Below, piece by piece: positions 22,701 through 33,475 of a stretch of 64,000 nucleotides of DNA. Under the pieces are notes generated by a model that saw only the letters and a program-made list of their open reading frames with translations, made no database searches and was not told the DNA's origin. A program made the position numbers and the translations under genes. Origin of the DNA: Epichloe hybrida (Eukaryota > Ascomycota > Sordariomycetes > Hypocreales > Clavicipitaceae); the NCBI GenBank assembly GCA_019022495.1, contig JAFEKR010000018.1, forward strand, positions 310,001 through 374,000, read 5' to 3'. Each line of letters starts with the position of its first letter. Position 1 is the stretch's first letter.

Positions 22701-24661
22701 AAAAAGAAAGTTAAGAAACAAATCTACTAACTCCTCTAAACTTACTAGGGAAATTCCTAGATTTAGCAGATTACATACTATTAAGTATTAATAATTTACT
22801 TAACCTACCTAATAGCAGCAATAATTATAAAATATTAGCAAATCCAGAAGATTATAACAATCTTAAAGTATTCGCTACAGCCTTTAAGCTAGGACCTAAG
22901 AGTAAAGAAAAGCCTTATATATCTAGGCTTCCTCCTTCCCTAGCTTATTATAATTATTTAGCTAGTTATCTAAAAGAAAAAGAATTCTATAAAGTATAAG
23001 ATAAAGAATATAATAGAATTATTAATAGAAAGGTAGCTAAGAAGGTATCTAGAACTAATATCCCTTTATATATAAAGCTTCTAGGCCTTACTTAGGTTTT
23101 CTTATACAAATTAGACAAGCAAGGTTACCTTCTATAATATAAAGCTTATCTCTATATTCTTAGAAATTATTAACTAAAGAGTTACCTATTAACTTAGGTA
23201 GTAACCCTAGCTACTAATACTTTTAGGCTATTTATAGCTATTATATACTACTTTAATCTTAAAGCATACTAGTATAACTTTATTATAGTATTCCTAAATT
23301 TAGACCTTAATAAAGAGGTTTACTATAAGATACCTCTAGGCTATAAAGATAAATAAGCCTATCTAAAGCTTCTTAGAGTAGTCTATAAGCTATAGAGAGT
23401 GCCTTTTCTATAGATAAAAAAGCTAATTAGCTAGCTAATTAGTAAAGGCTTTACGTAGATCTTTAAAGATATTTATATGTTTATTAAGAATAGGTTAATT
23501 ATCTTTTTCTATATAAATAACCTTATTACCCTTTTTGCTAAAGAGAAATCATATTTATATAATAAATTTAGGGTAAGACTCTTTATAAAATATAATATAA
23601 AGAACCTTAGAGAGCTATAATAGTTCCTAGGCGTTAAAATTATTAGAGATTATGCTAATAGGAAGGTATAGCTTAATTAGAAGTCCTATTAGGATAAAGC
23701 TACTACTAAATTTAATATAAAAATCCCTTAATAAAGACCTATAGCCCTAATAACTACTATACTACTAGAACCTTTTAAAGGAGAGGTTAGCGCTTAAGAT
23801 CTTAAGAGGTATTAATCTTTAATTAGGACCCTACTATATCTAATAATAGTCTTAAGACCTAATATTACTTTTATAGCCTTATAACTCTTATAATTCCTAT
23901 AAAACCTAGGGCTATAGCATATAGAAGCAGCTAAAAGAGCCCTTAAGTATAGGTATATGTAAGTAAACTTAGTAATTAAGTATAGTAGTAATAACTCTGA
24001 ATTAGAGATATATAATAATACCTCCTTTGCTAATAATACTATAATATAAAAGAGCTTATAAGGCTATATTATAAAGCTCTTTAGAGGACTTATACTCTTT
24101 AAAGTAAGTAAGTAAGCTACTATAATAACCTTATTAACTAAAGTAAAGCTTCTAGCGCTTTCTTACTATAGTAAAGAGCTTATAGCCTTTAGATAATTAT
24201 ATTAAGAGGTTAGGCTATGCCTAGGAGATAATATGCTTAAAATTAAATATAATAATATATAAATAATCCGCCTTCTTAAGGAAGAATTTATTAAGCTTAT
24301 TATAAAGCTTTAGTATATAAATATTTATTACTACTAGCTTTATTAAGAGGTTATAAAAGGAACCTTTAATATTACCTAGATTACTACTAAAGAGATAATT
24401 ATAAATAGCCTTATAAAGCCTCTTATAAGGAATGCTTTTATAAGCTTCTATAAGGTATTAAGGCTTATGTAATTACCCTCTAGCATGCTTAGTAAAGAAC
24501 TTAAAGAATAAGTATTATATAATAACCTTAAATTAAATAGGATTATAACTAATTAACTACTTTTTTACACTATAGAATTAATTTAGATGTTATAAGATTA
24601 ATTTAATTAATTTAATTAAATTATCACAGGATGCCTTAATTATAGGCCTCCTAGGGGGATA

Positions 24662-24894
24662 TATTAGAATCCCGCCACAAGCGCTTAACTATATATAGGT
24701 AACTTAGACACTAGGACCTACCTAACTAGTTACTTTTCTAGACCTTTAGTAAATACATAGTATAGTTTATATAGGCAGATTATATACCCTATGGTACAGG
24801 TACTTAGTTATTTAAACCGTAGTCCGCGCCCTCTTATAGGATTGGACAACTTAATAGAGGTGGTCACATTGAACCCTAGCATCGCGGTCCAACA
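24662..24894 (+). repeat. Right LTR of copia element 1
   Basis: 233 bp. The inner (5') part is mutated; the outer (3') part after about 24793 keeps the original C and G. Confidence 0.95.
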
Positions 24895-25042
24895 CCCAAC
24901 GAGCGTGGGAAGGCGGGGCGGGCTTATCCCAAAGGGACCCGAGAGGGATCCCAAAGGGAAAGGGAGCATCACGAGTTCACGACAGGTGTATTACGTAGTA
25001 CATAATACACAGGGAAATAGCTGAGATCTTCCATCAACAGCA

Positions 25043-25785
25043 ATGGCTCATTCGCTCCATATCCCGCCATGCCTCAGAACTCCCGCTCATCCCCATCATC
25101 TGCCGCCAGTGGATAAGTCGTTGAGAATTCAGATCGATGGTCCGCTGGTTTCTGTTCAGAAATTGCTACCGGATGTGTCATGGCATGTAGATGTTTGCAA
25201 GCCGATCTTTCCGCAGCCAGCTGGTCCGAAGCTTGCAGAGCTGACCTACCGGGCCATATACGGACACAGCGCTTTGCCTGATATCGAAAGTCGTCTAGTC
25301 GTCCGAGATGAGTATCTCGGCTGGATCCATCACAAGAAGTACGTACACCCCCCCCCGGCTTTCATGAATCATGAAATTCGCTCACAGCAGTGCAACTTAG
25401 TGAGATTGACTGCTACGGCGTCACATTTGATAACAACGTTCCTTCTGATGAGTACTTTCCAGAGGTTCTGCAGATAAACATGATCGAAATCGAGGCAGAC
25501 GAGGGTGAGTACGCAAACGAGTGCCTACCTTTCACGATCAACCCGGCAGACTACATTGGCAAGAAGATCTTGGCGGTGCCCAGGTGCTGCCAGAAGAGAA
25601 AGGGATCCACAGACCGTCCAAGAGTGAACGGATTAGTGGCAGAAAGAGATGTCATGCGGCAAGGGATAGACCGGGACGTGATTACGAAGTTACTGGTAGG
25701 CCATGGGGAATATTCCACCAAGATTCCAGAGAAGCGATTCGACATAGTTCCCCGGCCTCCGACAGGCCAGGCTCCCAAGAAGTGA
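25043..25785 (+). CDS. Hypothetical two-exon gene next to the LTR
   Basis: Exons 25043-25338 and 25401-25785 give 226 residues; the 62 nt intron (GTACGT..TTAG) is the only pairing I found that joins the two open frames. The ATG has an acceptable context (agcaATGgc). A second consensus donor (gtgagtac at 25505) followed by an acceptor at about 25548 could remove 45 nt without changing frame, so two isoforms are possible. No family recognised. The copia element sits 144 bp upstream of the ATG, so the native promoter was moved away. Confidence 0.45.
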
Positions 25786-26158
25786 TGAAGGCCGCTAGGT
25801 CACCACGATGCGTGTACAATACTTGCCTGTGGGCGGCTACATCATCTACTAGCGCTGGTATTCATGGCAGCTTTCTTTTCTTTTCTTTCTTTCTCTCTCA
25901 AATTCATAGGCTGTCCCTGCCGCCTTGTGCCGGTGGCTATGCGGCGAACTACTACGCAAGGCATACTTCGAAGATGTCGACAAGTGAACGTCAATACCCT
26001 CGTCGCAGCCCCTACATCTTGACTCAAAGACCCGCTGACACCATCCGCGTTGACAACTGGAATTGCGCGCACATGACAGGTTGTTATAGAAACGCCTAAT
26101 AAATGAAACAGCAAAGTAGATGAATTCATTTCGTTCAATTGCTCAAAACAACACTATC
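25786..26158. other. Intergenic, nothing recognised
   Basis: Contains a short ttttctttctttct pyrimidine tract. No gene supported. Confidence 0.4.
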
Positions 26159-27939
26159 TCAAGTTTGTTCCTCAAGGCTTTTATCCGCGAACCGCGACCG
26201 CGACTGCTTCCCCTGTCCTGTAGTAAGAACATTAATAGCCTCTGAAAACTTATCAAGTAAAATACCAGCATCTTCCAGACCTGCAGAGACGCGAATAATA
26301 GTCTCTCTAACACCATACTATGCTGCCCATTCTTTTTCCTGCGCGAACACGACCTGACAATATGGGAGAGCTAGCGTGAAATTTGCTCCAATAGAGGGAC
26401 CTTTGCAAATATCCAGCGCATTGAAGAACTTTTCTGACGACTCGACTGTATCGAACTCGAGTGTGAAAACTCCCCCGTAGCCGGGTTCGAAATCTGCGGT
26501 TGCTGGTCGCATTCGTGATTCGTAGTTTAGCCTGGACCAGGGCGACGTTGATGGATAGTACACTTGTAGCAGAGGGTGTGCCGAATCTTTGGCAAATGGC
26601 TCAAGCAGAGCTACCAGCCGGAATGCGTTGTCGTTCATCGTTGTGCATCTAGAGAGAATGTTTCGACTATTCATCTCTAGTTTAATAGCATCGCTGCCGT
26701 AGAGGCGGCAGGAATAGTCGTCCAATATCGTGGTTCGAAGGCTCTTATAGTATCTGGAGCGAGGGTTGAGAGCAATGCTGCCTCACATAACATCCGCATA
26801 ACCACTGAAACTCTTGGTAAGGGACGTAACAACGATATCAGCCACGCCAAGAACATCAATGTTGGCAGAGCACCCGAGCGTGTCATCCACGATCAGCACA
26901 AAGCCATATGAATCGGCCAGACGACGCATCCGATCCAAGTCAACAGTCTGTAAAAGTGGGTTGGATGCACACTCGCACCAAGCGTACTGGATTGTGCCGT
27001 CTTGCTGGGACATCATGTAAACATAATCCTCCAACAGCTCCATTTCGGACAAGGTGCCCAGACCATAGAATACGCAGTCCTTGCCGAAAACATGCATAGT
27101 TTTGAGTGTCAACTCGTATGGGAAGCCAAATACAACAGATTTAGTACCTGGCCAACCTTTGAGAGACTTGGTCAAGTGGTAAATAGCAGCCATTCCCGTC
27201 GGGAAGAGAAATATATCGTCTGGGCCAACAACAGGAGCTCGCGGGCCGCCGATTGGGGAGCGCTCGAGTAGCTCCGCGATGCGGTGCCGGACAGCCCGTT
27301 CCGCCGCATCGCTTGCCGGGCTGCTAGGCCACTCTATCTGTCCCGAACCGTCTGTCTTGGAAATGTCGATTTCATCATTGCCTTTGAGAATATGCTCGGC
27401 CATACGAGATGGGATACCCACTCCCGTGAGACGCCAAAATGCCATTCCAAACCGCAAGTACCTTTTGGGAAAGAGAACGGCACAAAGAGTTATGGCAGCA
27501 GCACTTGGGGAGCCATCTCGAATCTGGGCAACCAAAGGCTGTATTCTAACTTCTGTACCGTCCAAGCCAGCATCTTCTGGTGGCGACTGACACATGTACT
27601 TTTGGCAGGCAATCGCATCCTCAGTAGAAAGGAAGAGTAGGCAAGCGTCACCTGCGCTGGCAAATTTATGAACACAAATCCCGTGAAGCTAATTGAAGCG
27701 TTGGTAATTGGCACTAGTGTGCTGAATGGTCACTTGGAAAAGATACGTACTAGTTGGATATCCTTGTGAAGGAATGATCGAGGGTAGCCGCCTTGTTGAA
27801 CGCTTCGGAAACGTGTTGCACCTTGAGCAAAGTCAACCACATCCTGCCACTTCGGCAGCTGTACCGAGATGGCATGGGGTAGGGATGGAATAGGGTTCCC
27901 AAGAGGTGGAGGGTATGGAAGAGCTGGTGCAGCAACCAT
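26159..27939 (-). pseudogene. Cystathionine gamma-synthase-like PLP enzyme, two in-frame stops
   Basis: Fold-type I Cys/Met-metabolism PLP enzyme; relatives carry out gamma-replacement on O-acyl-homoserine. Exon 1 is 27751-27939, intron 27689-27750 (62 nt), exon 2 26159-27688; together about 572 codons, normal for the long fungal form that begins PPLGNPIPSLPHAISV. The PLP pocket is present: VVDDTLG-like DDTLGC and the Schiff-base lysine in SLTKSFSGYADVM. Directly after this comes TGA (26783-26785) where the family has Gly in VMGGS; the frame then continues through LNPRSRYYKSLR to a second stop, TAG (26318-26320), in EWAA*YGVRETIIRVS where relatives have Gln. The second change is a C-to-T transition. 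No frameshifts: decay is recent, or the stops are read through or sequencing errors. Confidence 0.88.
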
Positions 27940-28976
27940 ATCGCCGAAACACCCGCAATATAGTATATCGACTATGGGGAGTGTGATTTCAGATCATGTA
28001 TTGACATTACTGAATATGCTTAACCAACGATGATCGTTCTAAATAGCCATCAACTGAGAGTCGGTTTTAATAACAAAAAAAACCTGTCCACGAGTCCAAA
28101 AAGGCCGTCTGCCACACACTTCTGCGACATGTCATTATTCCTCTAATGGTAAGAATTCCATAAAGTCAGCAGCATGGCTACCGCGACCAGCCCGTGGTCT
28201 CAAGCTCCCCGTCACAGAGGTACCTTTTGGTGCTACCCTTCCGCATATGCAAGGAGCTTCCCTGCAGCAGAAGAGACCCGTCATCGCATATCTGCAGTGA
28301 AGGCTCCCGCATTGTTCATGCCTAATCTTCACACGCATGTGACAGTAATTCTTTTGTCGTCGCATCAAGTACCACTCATCTGCAATGTAGACATGCCTCT
28401 CGGGCCAACTCAATCCGGGCAATGTGGGCTTCCAAATTTCACTTGAAATCGGTTCTTTGGTGTAATAACGGTTAAGCATACTCCAACCGTTTGTGATGTC
28501 AGTCTCGCGCGGCAAACTAGTTACTCTCCATTCTGCAACTTTTCTCATACAGAGTTTACAACCAGAACGACTTTGTAGCACTGGAACGCTCGGTTGTTCG
28601 TGATGTAAAGACATGGACCAGAGACTTACACCATCAGTCCTCCACTTGCGTGCAACAACTGCTTAATAGTTGTATTCCTGATGAGTTCTCCACATCTCTA
28701 CATGGTTTGGGAACAAAGCAAATAATGCACGGGAAGATTTAGGAGTGTTTAGAAGCAATTCTCAACTGCATTTTTGACTTTGTGATTGCTACGCGTTATT
28801 TTCCATTTCAGATGGTTAGTAAATCCAGACTACAAACGTACCAAAGCCCAAACTTTCAAGTACGATCGACGCTTGACCTGCAGGAGATATCTGTAGTAGC
28901 GCCAAATTCAGCCGGCCTCAACCATCGCTCGCTCTCTGAAGGCACTACTGGCGGTGATAGACCCATGAGGTGTGTC
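27940..28976. other. Intergenic with one doubtful minus-strand ORF
   Basis: The only long frame is 28135-28614 on the minus strand (159 codons, Cys-rich C-terminal half, no recognised domain). It could be a gene fragment. The region also serves as promoter for the minus-strand gene ending before it. Confidence 0.4.
28135..28614 (-). CDS. Doubtful hypothetical ORF
   Basis: 159 codons, no intron placed, no family recognised. Residues 30-85 read like protein (many Trp, Tyr and Pro). Kept only because no stronger gene overlaps it. Confidence 0.25.
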   Translation of the reverse strand: MSLHHEQPSVPVLQSRSGCKLCMRKVAEWRVTSLPRETDITNGWSMLNRYYTKEPISSEIWKPTLPGLSWPERHVYIADEWYLMRRQKNYCHMRVKIRHEQCGSLHCRYAMTGLFCCREAPCICGRVAPKGTSVTGSLRPRAGRGSHAADFMEFLPLEE

Positions 28977-30554
28977 TCAAACCTCAACAGTGGCCATTGG
29001 TTGCCCGACCATACCGGGTTGGTCCCAGAAGCTAGCCAAGATTTTTCGCTCGCCTTCCCAAGCCCATCGCGCATGCTGTGCAGCAAAATTCTGTACGTAC
29101 ACCATTTAGCATATGGATCATTTTCAGATTTCACCTCTTTTCTTACTGACATCAATAACGAGAACATCACCAACGTCCCACTTGACGTCAGCTGTAAGCT
29201 TGTGCTGGAAGTAGTCCATCTTCTCGAGCCACTCTTTGGGAATGACTTCATCTTTCTCAATTCCAGAAAACTGTTTCAGGTTAACTTTCGAAAACCGTTG
29301 GCTTTTCTTTTACTACTTACATGCGGTGGCACGGAAATACCCTCAGTGCCGTCCTCCTTCTTAAACTTGAACGGGGGCTCCCATGTGTCATTCACCTTGG
29401 CGTTGGTGTATCTGGTAGACATCGCCTATAGGTCCGAGAGTCAGGTTAATTTTCGAATTTCACATCATGGAAAGTATGTGGAAACTTACATTGAAAATTG
29501 CCGGGATCTTCTGAGTTGGATGGAGGCGAACGCCTGACGCACGTCAAGGTTAGGCTGCCCAGTTCTGAGCCATTTTGGCGCTTTTTTTTTTTTTTTTTTT
29601 GAATCTTACCTGGCACCCGATGAATGACCTCGAGATCTCCATTTTCCTGCCAAGTCCAATCGAAACCACGGCGCTGCCACACTGGTAGACTTTCATCCGA
29701 TTTGTCAATATTGGCATGCCATCCACCTCGCTCAGCAAGTTCAGTAAGACGGGCCTCGACACCTTTTCGTTTCGCTTCTTCAGAGGTCGAAAGCAATGAA
29801 CCATCAGTCGGTCCGAAGGCCGACGCCTTGTATAGCCCGTTTCCGCCAACGATGCCGCCAACTTGAGTGGCAGTATGAGGAATTTGGTATACTAGACCCT
29901 TTGTTGCACAGCTCTGAACAAAACCTGGGACCTCCTTCTTCAAACGATCAAACAGCGCCAGTGAGCTGACGACGGATGTTTCGCCTCCATGTTGAGGAGG
30001 AACTTCACAGAAGAGAATCAGGTATCCGGGGTGTACTGGCGATACGGCATACTCGTTGTGCCAGCCAATAAAGTGCGACGGAGGCCCTCTACCTTTTCAT
30101 ATCAGAAAGTGTCTATTCCACGGCTTGTACCCCCCGGGTACTGATTCACTTACTCATTCGTTGTTAGAACATGCTTTGCCCTCGGTCGGCGGAGCACTTC
30201 CATGCCAACATCTACATGGGGCTTCCATGCATGGTCACCTTTGCCGGCCATGGCCACTAGAAAGTCGGAGAAATCTTCAGGCGTTTTCAATGGCAGCCCC
30301 TTGAAGTGCACGACGCCACCGTTTGCATCAAGTAACTTGCGAAGTTGACTTTGCTCGTCAGTATCTGTCGGCTGCGCCGCAATACGGCCAATCTCTTGCA
30401 AGACCTCATCCTTGGACTTGGCTGGTTCATGCGGCTGCACCACCAAAGGAAATCGAACGACAGGCTTGCCCGAGGCTTCGGTGATCTGAAGGGTTTGCTG
30501 GTAGTCCTTCTGGACTGGAACCCAGTAATCCTGCTCCTGAACCGCAGAAGGCAT
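28977..30554 (-). CDS. TauD/TfdA-family Fe(II)/2-oxoglutarate oxygenase
   Basis: Six exons: 30154-30554, 29610-30088, 29490-29533, 29321-29425, 29151-29270 and 28977-29090, giving 420 residues. All five introns (65, 76, 64, 50 and 60 nt) are GT..AG and every junction keeps frame; intron 2 contains a run of A/T next to the donor. Iron ligands: His144-x-Glu146 in WHNEY and the distal His near 389 in NFAAQHARWAW, followed by the 2-oxoglutarate-binding Arg in GER. Family members hydroxylate or desaturate small molecules. The substrate is unknown; its place in the accessory cluster suggests a tailoring step on an amino acid. Confidence 0.9.
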
Positions 30555-30745
30555 GACTGGTAAATGAGTGGGCTGTGATGAAATGGAGTTGTAGGGGCTA
30601 ATGTAGATGAGTTTATTGTCTGCCAGAGTATATTGTCTCTATTTAAAACTAGTGACGGGGACAGAAAACACTCTCAAGGTTCAAGTGGCAATACACTTCG
30701 TGAAATGCATCATGACTGCTCTGCCCTCTTGCCTTGTGATGCAAC

Positions 30746-30930
30746 AAATCCACGCATATGCAGTAGATCCGAATGTTGTGATTGTTGACGGCTACGTGCA
30801 TTGAATCTTCGCATTTGGTAGTTTACTGTGCAGCTAGTAATAAATCCACGCATATGCAGTAGATCCGAATGTTGTGATTGTGACGGCTACGTGCATTGAA
30901 TCTTCGCATTTGGCAGTCTACTGTGCAGCT
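30746..30930. repeat. Tandem duplication, about 96 bp unit
   Basis: Copies 30746-30841 and 30842-30930 are nearly identical (start aaatccacgcatatgcag, end actgtgcagct). It lies in the divergent promoter region between the TauD gene and the aldolase gene. Confidence 0.92.
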
Positions 30931-31055
30931 GCAACAAGGATCTGATCTACCTGGCGCTAGATTTCAAACGGAATTCACCGCAAGCCCCGCATCGCCAGGC
31001 AGCTTGTTGAATGCGGGTTGGTTCAATCGAATGAGGCCCCGAGTGCATCAGTAAC
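30931..31055. other. Divergent promoter region, remainder
   Basis: Normal-composition DNA between the tandem duplication and the solo LTR. Nothing recognised. Confidence 0.3.
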
Positions 31056-31277
31056 TGCTGGACCGCGAAGCGAGGGTCGAAATAAGGGCATGGAATGAGT
31101 TGCCTAACCCTACAAGAGGGTGCGGACAGCGACTTAAATAACCAAGTACTTATACTATAAGGGGTGTGTAATTTACCTATTTAAAATATACTATATATTT
31201 ACAAAGGTGCTAGAAAGAGAACTAGGGCTCTAGGACCTTGCGTCTCCGCGGTTAAGCGCAGAGACTATCGGGTGACA
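31056..31277 (-). mobile_element. Diverged solo LTR related to copia element 1
   Basis: About 222 bp that align, in reverse orientation, with the 233 bp LTR of the element at 19471: tgctggaccgcga at one end, gtgtgtaat..cctattt in the middle and ggttaagcgc..cgggtgaca at the other. No matching target duplication is visible, so it is old or truncated. It lies about 230 bp before the aldolase start codon. Confidence 0.75.
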
Positions 31278-31503
31278 AGGGAGGTGGCTCTGACCGTAAC
31301 AGCTCTCGTTGATGCGTCTCCCGGTTCGATTGTATTCCACACATTGATTTTACTTGTCTCTCACCAGGGACAGTCTCCAATTCACGAATCTCGCCAAGTT
31401 CCCCAAATATTCTTGTTCCTGTAAGCCCACACACGCAGCTGGCAACTTCGTTCATCGTGGATAACTCCAGTTGGTAGCAACAACACCAATACGCCAATTC
31501 ACC

Positions 31504-32529
31504 ATGTTAAACACGGACCAATACAAGGCCTTGGATCTAGCCCAACCCACCGACTTCAGGTCAATGCTCCGATCTGGAGAGCTTCTGTGGGGGACGTCGT
31601 GTCGCATAGCTAGCGAGGAAGCTGCTCGAATAGTTGCGACACTCCCCCATCATTTTTGCTTCATAGACTCAGTAATTGCTCATTCCATTTTGCAAGACAC
31701 GAGGGTTGAATCTGACTGCCGTCCAGGAGCATTCTCCGCTGAATGCCACGTTACTAGTCAGCTTAATCAAGACCATTCAACAATTCTCAAACGGGCGCAT
31801 GGTTCCATTTGTGCGCATCGCACCCAACTCATTGGACCTCATTAACTATGTATTAAACGCAGGTGCTGGAGGAATTGTACTTCCTCATGTCCAAAACGCC
31901 GCTCAAGCTGAATCATTTGTGCGAATGGCCAAGTTCCCACCGATAGGGGACCGAAGCTATCCACCTATGGCGTTGCTTGGGCCACAAACCAGAACGAAAA
32001 CAGGTCAGACTCTGTACGATGTATGGAATGATCATGCCGCAGTCTTCTGTCAAATTGAAGATAACGAAGGCCTAAAGAATGTTGAGGAAATCGCAGCAGT
32101 TCCTGGAGGTTGGTCTGCAACCTGCCCTACGACGCGTTTGCGTCAATTTGTCAAGCGGTAGGTTGAAAGCTAACCTTGGATCTTGCTTTACCAGTCGATG
32201 CTCTCATGATCGGCGCAGGTGATTTGAGATGTTCGCTTGGTCTTGAGGTTGGTAGTCAAGATGGCGACGAACCGGCCTTTCTTGATGCACTAGAAAAGAT
32301 TCAGAGAGCCGCTGACGCCAACAACTTGGCTGTGTTGGGTTTCGCGATGTCACCCGAGATTCTGTGCCGTCGTCTTGAGCGGGGTTGGCGAGCCTTTATT
32401 ATTCATTCTGATGGTTACGGAATCTTCAAGTCCGGGACGGAGGGCCTTCGTTCTAGTCTGGATGTGGCAGAGACTGTACGTTTACATGACAAGCTGACCG
32501 ATGCGAACTCCGCAGTCAATCGTCTTTGA
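31504..32529 (+). CDS. HpcH/HpaI-family aldolase
   Basis: Exons 31504-31671, 31727-32108 and 32195-32529 give 294 residues; introns of 55 and 86 nt, the second with a gctaac branch site. Class II metal-dependent pyruvate aldolases of this family reversibly join pyruvate-type enolates to aldehydes, forming 4-hydroxy-2-oxo acids. Active-site features: DSEH at 55-58, Arg86 in PFVRI, metal ligands Glu167 (QIE) and Asp193 (GAGDL). The Arg, Glu and Asp are all present, so the enzyme should be active. The true ATG is at 31504 (accATGtta). It is divergent from the TauD oxygenase gene and may share its promoter. Confidence 0.88.
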
Positions 32530-32913
32530 CGTTGAATTGAAGATAGACACACGTAGGATGGTTCGTGGCTGAATACCAAGTTGCCGCGTGATTTTCGTAT
32601 TTTCTCTCGGGTATGGAATATAATGCTCAACCCAGGTTGCAGTAATCGTTGGTTGCCAAGCCGTTTTCTTTACGATCCAATCACACTTCTTAGAACATCC
32701 AAAGTATTACTAAGAGCACGGAAGCACCAGAGGCACTTGCCATTACCTTCTAATGAATTCATGTTGAGTTGATAGCTCAAAAACTATAAAGAGGCCCAAA
32801 ACTACGTCTTCATTCTGGCAGTCATTGAAACATTGTGCGTGATTGGGGACGAGACTACCCTACTCTCGCATACGTGTTGTCTGTGACTGCTCGTAAACAT
32901 GCCAAGCTTTCTG
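32530..32913. other. Intergenic, nothing recognised
   Basis: Terminator side of the aldolase gene and of the small gene on the other strand. No feature recognised. Confidence 0.4.
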
Positions 32914-33215
32914 TCAGGCCTTCAATTCTGCCTCAAGAATAGCTAAATCCGTTGGTTGCGTCAAGCCCTTGAAGGCATATCGTGTGCTTTCAGGTCCAAA
33001 CATCATGGTTGTGGGATGTTGCCGTTGTTCAGCTCCAAACAGTTTCTCCTCGACCAAGTGCATCCTGCAGCAACATCATGCACGGTAGACTCAAGCGTAC
33101 AAATCAGCCACTTGGTTGGCATCTCTGTGGCTTACATGGTTTCGACTATAGAGGCCAGCGAAACCAGTATGTCGTGTGTCATGAGGAGAGGCGATGTTGA
33201 AAGAGCAGCCTGCAT
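32914..33215 (-). CDS. Small two-exon protein of unknown function
   Basis: Exons 33136-33215 and 32914-33064 with a 71 nt GT..AG intron give 76 residues starting MQAALSTSP and ending EAELKA. The junction is the only one that joins the two open frames. The second half has the feel of a conserved fold (TTMMFGPESTRYAFKGLT) but I cannot name it. It lies between two cluster genes and is too short for ordinary gene finders. It may be the tail of a larger gene whose upstream part is lost. Confidence 0.4.
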
Positions 33216-33475
33216 TCTCACGATCGTTTATTTAGAAATATTTGAGCATATCAGTCAATCTGGATGGTCTCTTTAATACATGCCATCTTTTATTCAGACT
33301 TGGGTGTTGAATTTATTTCCCTTTAAAACAGAATCTATTTCTGCATGATTCTTTTTGGGACACCAAAACGTAGCTATGCAATCATGACCGAATCATTTTC
33401 TCTTCTTCACTATCTGAGTTACACCGTAGTTACGCCGTAGTTGTAACTATAGTAATTGCTTGCCGCGGTTGTTCT

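Larger units (their letters stand above)
19471..24894 (+). mobile_element. Complete Ty1/copia retrotransposon, RIP-degraded
   Basis: A 5.42 kb element with direct terminal repeats 19471-19703 and 24662-24894, each 233 bp, bounded by TGTTGGA..TCCAACA (mutated inward). It is flanked by the 5 bp duplication CCCAA (19466-19470 and 24895-24899). A purine-rich tract (gggga) abuts the right LTR. Coding remnants on the plus strand, interrupted by many TAG/TAA codons, show the GAG-pre-integrase block near 21590-21630 (H..LAH/YLGED), reverse transcriptase from about 23080 (VFLYKLDKQGYL, then LNKEVYYKIPLGYK and YINNLITLF) and a following RNase H part. The order integrase before reverse transcriptase is that of copia elements. 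It is not able to encode protein. Confidence 0.95.

Noticed and set aside
24791..25024. 77-codon plus-strand frame across the right LTR border
   Set aside because: It starts inside the LTR and runs into the flank; chance frame in the part of the LTR spared by RIP.
31250..31345. Possible tRNA because of ggttcgatt (B-box-like) at 31322
   Set aside because: No matching A box or cloverleaf stems could be drawn around it.
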